From: Hofstenia miamia
Taxonomy: Eukaryota > Xenacoelomorpha > Acoela > Hofsteniidae
DNA length: 29,668 nt
Reading direction: 5' to 3'
Assembly (NCBI GenBank): GCA_900660155.1
Contig: CABFPE010000168.1
Location: 167,881 to 197,548 of the forward strand
Every line of letters begins with the position of its first letter. Positions within the stretch are counted from its first letter, which is position 1. Made by a program: the position numbers and the translations under genes. Positions 10,679-20,193 of the stretch are shown piece after piece. A model generated the notes under the pieces. It did not search any database. It had not been told where the DNA came from and was given only the letters and a program-made list of their open reading frames with translations.

Positions 10679-10759
10679 CTTAAGTTGAGTGTGATATGTA
10701 GCACTTTTAAGAACTAGAAGCACAACCACTGCAAATAATGTGATGATGGTCTCGGACAT
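10679..10759 (-). CDS. Candidate signal-peptide exon of the phosphatase gene
   Basis: From ATG at 10,759 the minus strand encodes 27 residues with a textbook signal peptide: MSETIITLFAVVVLLVLKSA, that is a short polar start, a hydrophobic core of about 12 residues, then a small-residue cleavage region. It ends at a good donor, AAG|GTTTGT (GT at 10,677-10,678). It is the nearest upstream start of this type on the right strand for a secreted phosphatase. The donor is phase 0 while the next recognised exon begins in phase 1, so a small intervening exon with the family's first conserved block must lie in 8,209-10,676, or this exon belongs elsewhere. I infer the link from position and protein character only. 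Confidence 0.38.
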
Positions 10760-11735
10760 TGTTTACACAAGCCACTTGTGAAATAAATTTTGCTCTGAAA
10801 TTTATTTAGTATCAAGTGTCAGGCTAAGAAACAAAATTCCAGCAAAACGAAAATAATACAATCAAGCAGAATTTTAGTAATATATTTTGTCGTAGTTGGA
10901 GATGCAATACATATTGTTTGTTAAAATTAACATTTATTGATTTTTCAATTTAAATTTCTAAAATTACAAAATATCTTTTAAATGAATTAAAATTTAAACA
11001 TGTGATGCAATTTAGGCTGATTTTAAAATAGTAATTGTGTTTTTTGCATTAACGCAGAAGCATAATAAATAAATAATATAAATGTAGAAATTAATTTACT
11101 TACACATAATTATTGTTGTACATAACTATAAAACTACCTGCTAATCCAAGATGAAACTGTTGTGGCTGATGCAACTCATGTATTATGTTCCGACATGCTA
11201 CACTTTGTATTAAAATGTAAAAGGTGACTAAAAAGACACTAAGCATTGTGCAAAGGTATGCGGAATTGCACGTTTGAAGATAATGAACAAATAATAAAGT
11301 ACAATCTAGTATGACATCACTAAATTCATATTTAATTAATTTGATAATGATTAAAAATAAATAGATTTATTAAATAGCATGGGAATAACCACAGTACCTT
11401 TTTCCAAGAAAACTACTTATTGAAGCTTTGAGTAGAATTAGACCCAGTAACGATATTAAGAGGGGAAAGGAGCGCAATTACCATGGTCCCTATATGAGCT
11501 CCGCGAGTCAATGACCCTGAAAAGTTATAAATACACGTAATTTGAAGAAAACAAATGTAGAATGTTTCACAATAAGAATTCAGCAATTATATTTGAACAT
11601 TAGGATATATAATATGCAGACTTAATTCAAACATCTTTCCAATATACCATTTCACAAGAAAGATGAATTAGTTCTATCAAACACATCAATTGAGAGTTGA
11701 TATAGGAAGAAATTTAGTTTTTTCGGGAATTAATA
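10760..11735. other. AT-rich spacer with a small GC-rich island
   Basis: Mostly AT-rich with no gene. An island at about 11,458-11,525 (AGAGGGGAAAGGAGCGC and neighbouring sequence) stands out. On the minus strand it gives an open frame with no domain that I recognise. Probably an old transposable-element fragment next to the Tigger insertion. Confidence 0.4.
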
Positions 11736-11986
11736 CAGTCAAGTTCGCTTAATCCAGATTCCTGGGGACTGATAATTTTATCCGGATTAAAAAAAATCCG
11801 GATTATAGGAATTTCTAATGATTATGAATACATGTACATAGTTGGTAAAGTTATACAAAAATATATGGTTATAATGCATTTTAAAATGAGTAAAAGAATT
11901 GTAAAGTATGAAATAAAGTAAAAAGTATAAAGTAAGTACTAAATAAAGAATGTGAAATAAGCCATCACTTTCAATATATCAAGGGT

Positions 11987-12641
11987 TCATGATTTAAAAA
12001 AGTCTGTAATTTTGCACTGTTTCTGAGATTTTAGAGAATATGAGAGGAGTTCGTCGTTCACTGAAACAATGTTCGAAAGGTGAACCTCATCAAAGGCAGA
12101 GTTGGATTGAAGTATCTTCCCAGCTTTCAGAGCTTCCTGAAGAGAAGGTACTTCAATTTCTTGTGAAATCTGGTTCGCATCTGGTTCATCAATTGCAGGT
12201 GGTAATACGGAAGCAATAATATCATCATCAGAACGGGAGGATGTTGTAGGGATACCTTCATCAACTTCTACAACCTGAGAGAATGTTTCTGGAAACGCAT
12301 TAGGGAAGAAATTTCGTAAACAGTCGAATATATTCTCACACTCTGGCTCTCGCAAATTAGAAGGAGGAATGACTTCAGCTTCGTTTGTTTCTGAATTGAT
12401 TACAAAACCAACATGTTTGAAGCAATTCACGACATTTGACTCAGTAACTGAATCCCAGGAACTTTTCAGCGTTACTATAGCATCTAGAAGTAAAAAGATA
12501 AAATCTGTTTTGGTGTCCAGTGAATATAGCATCTTTTGTACCAAACGTTTTCGATATTGCTGTTTTTTAGCGCATTTATAACTCCAGCATCAAGGGGCTG
12601 TGTTTTGGACGTTGTGTTAGGCGGAAGAAAGAATAGAGTGA
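11987..12641 (-). pseudogene. Tigger transposase, C-terminal part
   Basis: The region right of 12,484 carries the third catalytic block of the DDE domain: FFLPPNTTSKTQPLDAGVI, the highly conserved Tigger signature. A one-base deficit in the A-run at 12,563-12,568 shifts the frame; the downstream frame then runs 185 codons from 12,544 through LLLDAIVTLKSSWDSV and an acidic tail to TAG at 11,987. The C-terminus, QCKITDFFKS, matches the PCNA-binding PIP-box pattern (Q-x-x-I-x-x-F-F); a PCNA-binding motif is known for pogo transposase. The upstream side ends at the hAT insertion, at the 8-bp target site 12,642-12,649. Confidence 0.87.
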
Positions 12642-12649
12642 CATTGGGC

Positions 12650-13701
12650 CAGTGGCGTGCAGTGCACACATTAATGGGAGAAGCGGAATATGATATAATT
12701 ATAAAATTTATATGTTTGTATTGCATATGTTGCATATAACTTTAATTTCAAGCATATAAATCATTATCTAAAAAATTTTATTTCCAGAAACAATTAGCAA
12801 TGCTCACAATGCAATTGACGTTATGTAGCTCAATTATCTTGAAGATCATATTAGTAGTGTGAAAAATTTATAAGAAACATCTTGACAAAATGAATCAGTG
12901 TATTACAGTTTATTACAGATAGTCAGTTTTAAAGGTTTTGAAACTGATTAATATAGGTTATCCAAATACCAAAATTTACATCAGAATTTACTAAATTGAC
13001 TGTATTTACTTCAACATTTATTTATTTCTATTTTAATGTTATTTCTATACATCCATTTTTGTAAATTAAGTGAAATTTTCTTGTTAAGTAAAAAAATTAA
13101 TTTTGAAAGTTACACTTTGTCGTCAATTATAAGAGATTTGGATGCTAAATTGCAGTTCTAGTTCAAAATTTCAATCAACATTTTCGCCTCGACAATATAA
13201 ATCATTGAACAATCCCGCGGTACTCTCGTAGTATTTTCGAATTTGATTGGTTGGAGATTTTGTCAATTATGTTAACAAAGTGTGATAAAGGAAGCGGCAA
13301 ACAGTTGCGCGCACTGTTTTCAGTTGTAATTGAGAAACATTGATTTTTATCACTACCAATTAACACAATTAAGGTACAGTCGAGCAATTATTACGACGCA
13401 AATTTAAGTAATAGGATATTGATTATTATTGCTGTTCATATTAAATCAATTTATTACAAAACTCATATAGTTCAATTGTTCAACAAGAAAAAACCTACCC
13501 AAAATACAGTATTTTACATTATTTAAATGATGAAAATGAACAGTAGTTTAATGTTTAGAATTTAAGAAAAAAAAAGGATTTTAAAAGAATTGGAAACTTA
13601 TAAATATGTTGTGTAAGGATAAATATTTTTTCTTCATTTGTTCAAATAAATTTCAATGGGCAAGCGGCGCTTACCTTGCTTACCCTTAATGCACGCCCCT
13701 G
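12650..13701. mobile_element. Non-autonomous hAT element inserted in Tigger
   Basis: A 1,052-bp insertion bounded by an exact 8-bp direct repeat, CATTGGGC (12,642-12,649 and 13,702-13,709), the target-duplication length of the hAT superfamily. Its ends are CAGTGGCGTGCA on the left and the inverted CAGGGGCGTGCA on the right (11 of 12 match), the hAT terminal signature. The interior is AT-rich; its longest frame (61 codons, minus strand, near 13,202) shows no transposase domain, so movement must have used an enzyme from elsewhere. Removing the element plus one copy of the 8 bases makes the Tigger transposase frame run straight through the site, so the insertion is younger than the Tigger copy. 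Its right-hand 251 bases reappear at 14,431-14,681 through the assembly duplication. Confidence 0.9.
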
Positions 13702-15409
13702 CATTGGGCAAATTCTGCATTGCAGGATGCACGGAACAGCTATCCAACATTAACGCGATTTTCCGTTTTTTGTGAAGCCATTCTGTTGTCTAAAGAAACA
13801 AGCCATTCTGTAAAAAGAATTGCTGTCATCTACGATTTTGAATTAGCTCTGTAGGTTACTGGTAGACGAGTTACATTTTAGAAACAATGAGGTTTATTAC
13901 TCTTGCCAATTACGAATAGGGGTAGTTTTTTGCCAACCATACTTGCACAGTTGAGAAAAGTACGCGCTTGCCACCATGCACACGTTCTTCTTTGAAAGCG
14001 AGAGTCTTATGTCAGGGGACAGTTGCCAAACCGCATTCATCAGCATTGTAGATGGCGCTAGGTTGATAGACTGATAGGATTTGCTTTTGCAGGAATACAA
14101 GCCACTCTTCAACAATTTCCTGTGGAACTGCAGCACTTTCGCCGACCATTTTTTTGAGCAAACATTATGTGTACTCTTCCATCGATTGACCCAGTTTATA
14201 TCCAGATTCGTATTTTCTTCGAGTTTTTCTGCAAATACTTTGTCTTTTGCTAGCAGCATCTCACCGTTGATTGGAAAAGATGGATTCCCAGTTCTCATTG
14301 CTGTAAACCATTGTAATAAAGCTTGGGCAGTAAGATCATTCTTAGTAGTCCACAGTCGTTTTACTCCACCGGAAATGCCATTTGACATAAATTTCTTCTT
14401 GTATTCGTCTTTCCTCTTCAGCAAACTTANTTATTACAAAACTCATATAGTTCAATTGTTCAACAAGAAAAAACCTACCCAAAATACAGTATTTTACATT
14501 ATTTAAATGATGAAAATGAACAGTAGTTTAATGTTTAGAATTTAAGAAAAAAAAAGGATTTTAAAAGAATTGGAAACTTATAAATATGTTGTGTAAGGAT
14601 AAATATTTTTTCTTCATTTGTTCAAATAAATTTCAATGGGCAAGCGGCGCTTACCTTGCTTACCCTTAATGCACGCCCCTGCATTGGGCAAATTCTGCAT
14701 TGCAGGATGCACGGAACAGCTATCCAACATTAACGCGATTTTCCGTTTTTTGTGAAGCCATTCTGTTGTCTAAAGAAACAAGCCATTCTGTAAAAAGAAT
14801 TGCTGTCATCTACGATTTTGAATTAGCTCTGTAGGTTACTGGTAGACGAGTTACATTTTAGAAACAATGAGGTTTATTACTCTTGCCAATTACGAATAGG
14901 GGTAGTTTTTTGCCAACCATACTTGCACAGTTGAGAAAAGTACGCGCTTGCCACCATGCACACGTTCTTCTTTGAAAGCGAGAGTCTTATGTCAGGGGAC
15001 AGTTGCCAAACCGCATTCATCAGCATTGTAGATGGCGCTAGGTTGATAGACTGATAGGATTTGCTTTTGCAGGAATACAAGCCACTCTTCAACAATTTCC
15101 TGTGGAACTGCAGCACTTTCGCCGACCATTTTTTTGAGCAAACATTATGTGTACTCTTCCATCGATTGACCCAGTTTATATCCAGATTCGTATTTTCTTC
15201 GAGTTTTTCTGCAAATACTTTGTCTTTTGCTAGCAGCATCTCACCGTTGATTGGAAAAGATGGATTCCCAGTTCTCATTGCTGTAAACCATTGTAATAAA
15301 GCTTGGGCAGTAAGATCATTCTTAGTAGTCCACAGTCGTTTTACTCCACCGGAAATGCCATTTGACATAAATTTCTTCTTGTATTCGTCTTTCCTCTTCA
15401 GCAAACTTA
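13451..15409. repeat. 979-bp duplication around a single N (likely assembly artefact)
   Basis: 13,451-14,429 and 14,431-15,409 appear identical base for base over 979 positions and are separated only by an N at 14,430. The first copy stops exactly at the N and the second begins exactly after it. This is the geometry of two overlapping contigs joined without merging, not of a biological tandem repeat. Both copies carry the same hAT right end and the same stretch of Tigger transposase. Confidence 0.92.
13702..14429 (-). pseudogene. Tigger transposase, middle part (left copy of duplicate)
   Basis: The minus-strand translation, in changing frames, gives CENPB-type DNA-binding sequence, then the first DDE block (NADECG, codons near 14,036), then KKLPLFVIGKSNKPHCF and ANSKS...MTAILFTEWL, and finally the second catalytic block DSCSVHPAMQN abutting the hAT insertion. 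At least three frame changes and in-frame stops separate these blocks. The open frame 13,897-14,424 runs into the N and is the cut-off copy of the frame described at 14,682-15,533. Confidence 0.85.
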
Positions 15410-15533
15410 ATGTTTGTGTTTTAATGGAAAATTTCTCTGCTATAACCTTTTGTTTCAAGCCTCCATTTGCCTTGTAATAAGAAATGATTTTGAATTTCTT
15501 ATTGAGAGACAATTCCATTCTTGCTCTCTTCAT
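14682..15533 (-). pseudogene. Tigger transposase, N-terminal and middle part
   Basis: The frame from ATG at 15,533 begins MKRARMELSLNKKFKIISYY. Residues about 5-55 form the CENP-B/psq-type helix-turn-helix, and residues about 70-130 the second CENPB-type (Tc5-like) DNA-binding domain with INWVNRWKSTHNV. The frame then slips at a run of seven As (15,129-15,135). The correct continuation in another frame includes EEWLVFLQKQIL and the first catalytic Asp in YNADECG (about 15,016). The remaining residues of the 218-codon frame after the slip, and its TAA stop at 14,877, are out-of-frame readthrough. The start is supported by the family's usual beginning just ahead of the psq helix. Confidence 0.87.
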
Positions 15534-15928
15534 GTTTACTTAAATTGTGAGTAACAGGAAAGAGTGATCAAAACATCCAATGGATGATTAACGGCAATTA
15601 GGTGATTGATAGCAAAGGGAAAGATAATTATAAGCAACACAGAGAAGAGTTGAGCAGTTCGTGTGTAGCAGTAGTCAGTCTGGCTTTCACTAATCTCATT
15701 GCTTTGCTTGCCACCCTCGCGCGCTTAGGTCAGTTGTGGATAGAGAAGGTAGGTAATGTAGCAGATACTCATGCGCCTAAAGCAGTAAATTAATTAAGAC
15801 TCTAGTGTGTGGCGGCTCATGGCTAAAATAAAAGCTTTTAATTCCTAGTATTTAGTAAGTAAGTAATTAGACGGCATGAAATAAATATACATTTGATTAT
15901 CTGTAACAAAAAAATCATCCGGAATAGT
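15534..15928. other. Tigger 5' untranslated region, non-coding
   Basis: Sequence between the transposase start and the right terminal repeat. Subterminal ATCCGGA motifs lie near 15,918 and 15,934. A 63-codon plus-strand frame at 15,602 shows no domain and is antisense to the element. Confidence 0.6.
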
Positions 15929-16337
15929 CGAACATCCGGATTATAAGCATATATTATTATGGAATAGATAGGCAGAAAATTTGGGACTTTGAAATTCAAC
16001 TGGTTTAAACAAATATCCGGATTATGGCAATCCGGATTAAACGAACTTGAATTGTAAGTTGTTGTATGTNGGATTGTTTACTACACTAAGAAACAAAAAG
16101 ACTTCAAATTTTAAACTTTGAACATAAACAGATAAATGGAGTCAATACCATTCATTTATCAATTATTCAATTATGAAGAACCTTATTTTAGTTGTNCGAA
16201 CATCCGGATTATAAGCATATATTATTATGGAATAGATAGGCAGAAAATTTGGGACTTTGAAATTCAACTGGTTTAAACAAATATCCGGATTATGGCAATC
16301 CGGATTAAACGAACTTGAATTGTAAGTTGTTGTATGT
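15929..16337. repeat. 141-bp duplication bracketing a 125-bp wedge between two Ns
   Basis: 15,929-16,069 and 16,197-16,337 are identical and contain the Tigger right terminal repeat plus the first bases of the LTR. Between them, 16,071-16,195 is bounded by Ns on both sides and matches nothing else that I see in the window. The two outer contigs evidently overlap, which leaves no room for the 125-base piece, so it is probably a misplaced small contig. Confidence 0.85.
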
Positions 16338-16478
16338 TGTATACAGTTCTTAAATTTGTAGTGTAAACACCTGTAATCATAGAGAGAATTGTAGCTCGGA
16401 AGATTTAATAAACAATTTTATCTTGTGCATTAATGTTGTGTTTCTTACCAAATATCTATCATTATTAAACATTCATCA
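16328..16478 (+). repeat. 5' LTR
   Basis: Begins TGTTGTATGTTG and ends CATTCATCA (TG...CA). It contains AATAAA in its 3' half as a likely polyadenylation signal. It differs from the 3' LTR at only a few positions (roughly 97% identical by eye), so the insertion is not ancient on the LTR evidence. 151 bp is very short for this class. Confidence 0.88.
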
Positions 16479-16496
16479 TGGCGTAGTAAACAAATC
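16479..16496 (+). promoter_or_regulatory. Primer binding site (candidate)
   Basis: TGGCGTAGTAAACAAATC directly follows the 5' LTR and starts with the TGG that pairs with a tRNA CCA end. The priming tRNA cannot be named without a tRNA set. Gag begins only about 24 bases after the LTR, so the leader is extremely short. Confidence 0.5.
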
Positions 16497-16501
16497 AAGA
16501 A

Positions 16502-17341
16502 ATGCCTATCGATGATTACGACCGTGCAAAAACCTGTATCGTCCAATTTAAAGCTAAATGCAAAGTAAAAAATTATGAAGACAATTCTGAATTTCAAATG
16601 ACTAAATTTTTCATGGCTACTTGTGGAATATCTGCACTTGAAAAAGCCATTTGTATATTACGTCCCAAGGAAATTGAATCAACCCCTTTTACTGTAATTG
16701 AAAAAGAATACCTTAATTTCCTACAGCCCGAAAAAAGGTTAATTTGCGCTGAAAGATCTAAGTTTNCCTTCCAAAACAAGCAAAAGTCTTTGCTCTCGCT
16801 GTGGATATGAACATCCATATGGAAGTAAATTTTGTAAAGCCTTNATCAACCCCTTTTACTGTAATTGAAAAAGAATACCTTAATTTCCTACAGCCCGAAA
16901 AAAGGTTAATTTGCGCTGAAAGATCTAAGTTTCATTCACTTTCTCAAAAAGAAGGTGAAAAACCCTCTAATTTCTTGAATCGACTTAAAGTTGCTTCTGA
17001 ACATTGCGATTTCCAATAATTAAAAAATGGTATTGATATTGATGCCAAACTTGTCATGGCTCAATTCATTACTGGCATCTTCAATAAGGAGCATCAAAGA
17101 AAGTTGATAAATGAACTACAAACAAACAGTAAGTTAATGCTTTCACAGGCAGTTGCATATATTCATAACCTTGAGAATGTTGATGTTTTTACTACCACGA
17201 CGACATCAAAAACGGATATATGTTTTGTGAAAAAAGATAAAAAATACAATCCTTCCAAAACAAGCAAAAGTCTTTGCTCTCGCTGTGGATATGAACATCC
17301 ATATGGAAGTAAATTTTGTAAAGCCTCGTTAAGACATGCAT
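16502..17341 (+). pseudogene. Ty3/Gypsy gag, broken
   Basis: The capsid-like part starts at ATG 16,502 (MPIDDYDRAKT) and continues through AERSKF into SQKEGEKPSNFLNRLK, QFITGIFNK and a cysteine-rich end. The first knuckle is CSRCGYEHPYGSKFC; the second (C-x2-C-x4-H-x4-C) continues into the next frame at 17,339. Real defects: a TAA stop at 17,017-17,019 and a one-base frameshift between the knuckles at about 17,335. Artefactual defects: around the Ns at 16,766 and 16,844, 88 bases (16,678-16,765 and 16,845-16,932) are repeated and 16,767-16,842 is a copy of 17,251-17,326. The apparent extra frames there should be ignored. Confidence 0.82.
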
Positions 17342-18407
17342 GAGATGTCATAAGATGAATCATTTTGCTAAATACTGCAAGCAAAAAAACAATTCTGTAA
17401 ATGTAGTGGATGAGGATATAGAGGATCCAAATAATATAGTAAGTGATTCCGACAATGAACCCCAGAATTTCGTATTTGTTATTAAAGATAACAAATTTCA
17501 ATGGGAAAAATGTTCTTTGGAAATAAATGGCAAGGCACACACAATGAAATTTATTTTGGATACTGGGGCCTCCCGATCAGTAATCTCGGAAATCATCTGG
17601 CAACAATTAGGCTCACCCAAACTCAAAAAGGCTAAATCAATTCCTAAGCTAACACTTTACAATGGTCAAAGTCTAATAATAATTGGCGTGCTCAGTTGTC
17701 TCATGCAGTTTCGCAATAAATATTCTCCATGTGAATTAGTTGTTGTAAAATCTCCGCATAGCTTTGGTCTTCTAGGAAATGATATAATGAATGACAGCAT
17801 AAACTCTCTACAAACAAAAGCAACTGCCAATCCACCTCTACCTTTCATTAATTCATATGAAGCTGTGATTCGTCAAGCACCAGGTAGCCAACCACGACAC
17901 ATGGCACCTCGCAAAGTACCATTAGAATGGCAAGAAACGGTTCGACAACAACTTGATAACATGGTTCGTTCTGGAATAATTGAACGAGTGGAAGGAGGGT
18001 CTGACTGGGCAAGTCCAATGGTTCTCGTTAAAAAACCAAATGGTAAAATTCGTCTCACATGTGATTATAAAGCTAGTGGAGTGAACAAGGCGATTCTCAA
18101 GGATTCATATTCAGTACCAAACGTCGAGGAAATACTAGGAAAATTAAAAGATGCAAAATGCTTTGCTAGAATTGACTTGAAAGACGCTTATTTTCAAATT
18201 AAACTCTTGGAATCAAGTCGTGGAATAACTACTATTACAACACCATGGGGTTTATTTCGTTTTCTACGACGTCCACAAGGCATTAAAACAGCATCGGCTA
18301 TCTTTCAAAAGGCATTAGAAATGATGTTAGGTCCTGAATTAATGCAGCTTTTAATGGTCTTTCAAGATGACATACTCATGTCTGCTAATTCTGAAAAAAC
18401 AACTTGA
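17340..18407 (+). pseudogene. Ty3/Gypsy pol: second zinc knuckle, protease, reverse transcriptase
   Basis: A 355-codon frame. It opens in the second CCHC knuckle (CHKMNHFAKYC), then the aspartic protease with its catalytic LDTGAS (17,556-17,573) and LLGNDIM flap-side motif, then reverse transcriptase with WASPMVLVKKPNGKIRL, ARIDLKDAYFQIKL and the active-site block VFQDDIL (about 18,357-18,377), where the usual YxDD Tyr is Phe. The frame ends in TGA at 18,405-18,407 directly after the catalytic block, so the thumb lies in other frames downstream. The Met at 17,340 is not a true start; the frame would normally be entered from gag. Confidence 0.9.
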
Positions 18408-19130
18408 CAAAATTCTCAAAATGTATTTCAGAAATTAAAGAAAGGCAGGTGTACAATATCTGAGGAGAAATCAATTTTCAAGTCAAACTCCATTAAATTC
18501 TTAGGATACATAATATCGGCAAAGGGCATTAGTCCGGACCCTGATCGTATTTCTGTACTGGAACATCTTCCAATTCCAATGAACAGGAAAGCTCTTGATC
18601 GATTATTAGGCGTGGCAAACTGGTTCGTGAAGTTCATTCAAATATTGTTGAACGTCTTTATCGCCTTTGTAAAAAAGGCACATCTTTTCTTTGGGGAAAT
18701 GAACAAACCATAGCCATGAAATCTATTATTAAGCATTTGAGCCTAAAAAAGAATTATCACTCTACACTGATGCCAGCAGTTTTGCTTTGGGTGCCATCCT
18801 TACACAGGAAGGACATCCCATATATTATCTTTCCCGCACTCTCTCAGACTGTGAACAGAATTATTCAATGATTGAAAAGGAAGCTCTGGCAATAGTTTGG
18901 GCCAGTGGATAAATTACGCCAGTTTCGATAGGACGGTTCTTTAGTGTTTTCACTGATCACATGCCCACTTGAATTTATACTTGACCCTAATAAAGCTCTT
19001 CCACAAAATACCTCAGCACGTCTCCAAAGATGGGCAATTACATTAATGCATTATGATTATGAAGTTACGTATTTAAAACCAACAACTCTACAACATGCTG
19101 GATTGCTTAAGTCGAGTTGAGGATCCAACA
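18408..19130 (+). pseudogene. Ty3/Gypsy pol: RT thumb and RNase H, broken
   Basis: Translation in several frames gives the end of reverse transcriptase (FLGYIISAKGI near 18,495), connection sequence with FLWGNEQ, and RNase H with [14 protein letters not shown] and [11 protein letters not shown] (about 18,760-18,900), both catalytic regions being recognisable. A TAA follows at 18,909, and later segments (PLEFILDPNKALPQNTSARLQ near 18,970) are in another frame with further stops. I count at least four frame changes in 700 bases, so the region is non-functional. Confidence 0.85.
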
Positions 19131-20193
19131 TAATTGAGGATGGCGCTCAATCTGTGAATGATCTAATTGCATTTAATTGTAACATCATTGACCCAGACGA
19201 GCTCGCAAATGAGACTATTCTAGATACTCAGCTGCAATCAATTAAACGGCACTTAAAGACAAACGTATGGTCTGATTGTCACAAACTGAACGCCCCTTTA
19301 AACATATTAAGTCTCAGCTAAGTATAGTTAATAAGTACCCTAATGAGAGGAGATAAATATGTTGTTCCTGCAATTCTTCGTGACAAATGTATCTCAATTG
19401 CGCACAGTGGACATTTTGGGTTCAACAGAACCATTGCTACCTTCGACGAAATTGTTGGTGGCCGGGTATAGAAATAGATAATCAAGTTAAGCGGTTCATT
19501 GAAAGCTGCAACAAATTGATGGAAAAGGAATCCTACCGAATAACTGACGCTACCCACAAATGGGAGACCACATATTTGCCATTTCAAAGAGTTCACATGG
19601 ACTTTGCAGAGTCCAATAAACATATGTTCATTGTTGTAGATTCATGCACTGGCTGGCCAGAATGTCACATTCTTCCAAATAGAAAAATTGAAACAGTAAA
19701 AAGTACATTGCGAAGAATCTTTGCAACATTTGGTGTACCAGCACAACTTGTAAGCGATAATGCAGCCGAATTCCGAAGTATGGAGCTCAACGATTGGTTG
19801 AAAGGCATTGGATGTGAACAGAAATTCTCACCTCCTCGTCATCAAGTTTCAAATGGCCGAGCTGAACGCATGGTTCAAACAATAAAGAGTTCATTGAAGC
19901 TGTGGAGTCCTCATCTTGGTGCTATTGATTCGTACCTTCAGAGAATTCTTTTAACCCTTCGTACCACTCCTTCACGTGGATCTGCTACTGCTCCCGCTGA
20001 ACTAGTTTTTGGCAAGAACTTACGGAGCCCAATTATTAACGATGCTTGTTATCGGAGAAGCAATGATGTTATTTACGAAGGGAAGCCGGAAGCGGTCATC
20101 ATGCCCTTGGCCCTTGGGGCAGAGCTGTTAAGGCTGAAGAATGAAAAACCTAAAACTAGTTCTAATTCTCAATTCAGATTTACTATTTACTAA
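19131..20193 (+). pseudogene. Ty3/Gypsy integrase, broken
   Basis: The zinc-binding HHCC region is split over two frames (HSGHFG near 19,400, then WWPGIEI and FIESCNK), and the second Cys of the last pair appears to be replaced by Leu. From 19,387 to 20,193 a 268-codon frame holds the catalytic core: VHMDFAE (first Asp), VSDNAAEFRS (second Asp) and NGRAERMVQTIKS (Glu), i.e. a complete D,D-35-E set, followed by TTPSRGSATAPAELVFGKNLRSPI. A duplicated TTTACTA near 20,180 shifts the tail and ends the frame early; the second copy at 20,991-21,476 lacks this slip. Confidence 0.88.

Larger units (their letters stand above)
11736..16322 (-). mobile_element. Decayed pogo/Tigger DNA transposon
   Basis: A Tc1/mariner-superfamily element of the pogo/Tigger group with transposase on the minus strand. 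The left end starts CAGTCAAGTTCGCTTAATCC at 11,736 with the expected TA target site at 11,734-11,735. The right end, read inward, is CAATTCAAGTTCGTTTAATC, next to TA at 16,323-16,324. AATCCGGAT motifs recur just inside both ends. The true element is shorter than the interval: a 979-bp stretch is repeated around the N at 14,430, and 141 bp around the Ns at 16,070 and 16,196 (see repeats). It also contains a hAT insertion (12,650-13,701). With frameshifts, a stop and the insertion, it cannot make transposase. Confidence 0.88.

Noticed and set aside
12369..12739. Plus-strand open frames of about 70 codons
   Set aside because: Antisense to the Tigger transposase C-terminus and the hAT left end.
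13451..15409. Biological tandem duplication of a transposon segment
   Set aside because: The copies are identical and meet exactly at an N; unmerged contig overlap explains it more simply.
14081..15477. Two near-identical plus-strand open frames of about 140 codons
   Set aside because: Antisense to the Tigger transposase and duplicated only by the assembly artefact; not a tandem gene pair.
16594..17540. Minus-strand open frames over gag, and gag frames ending or starting at Ns
   Set aside because: Antisense shadows, and artificial frames made by the wedge contig between 16,766 and 16,844.
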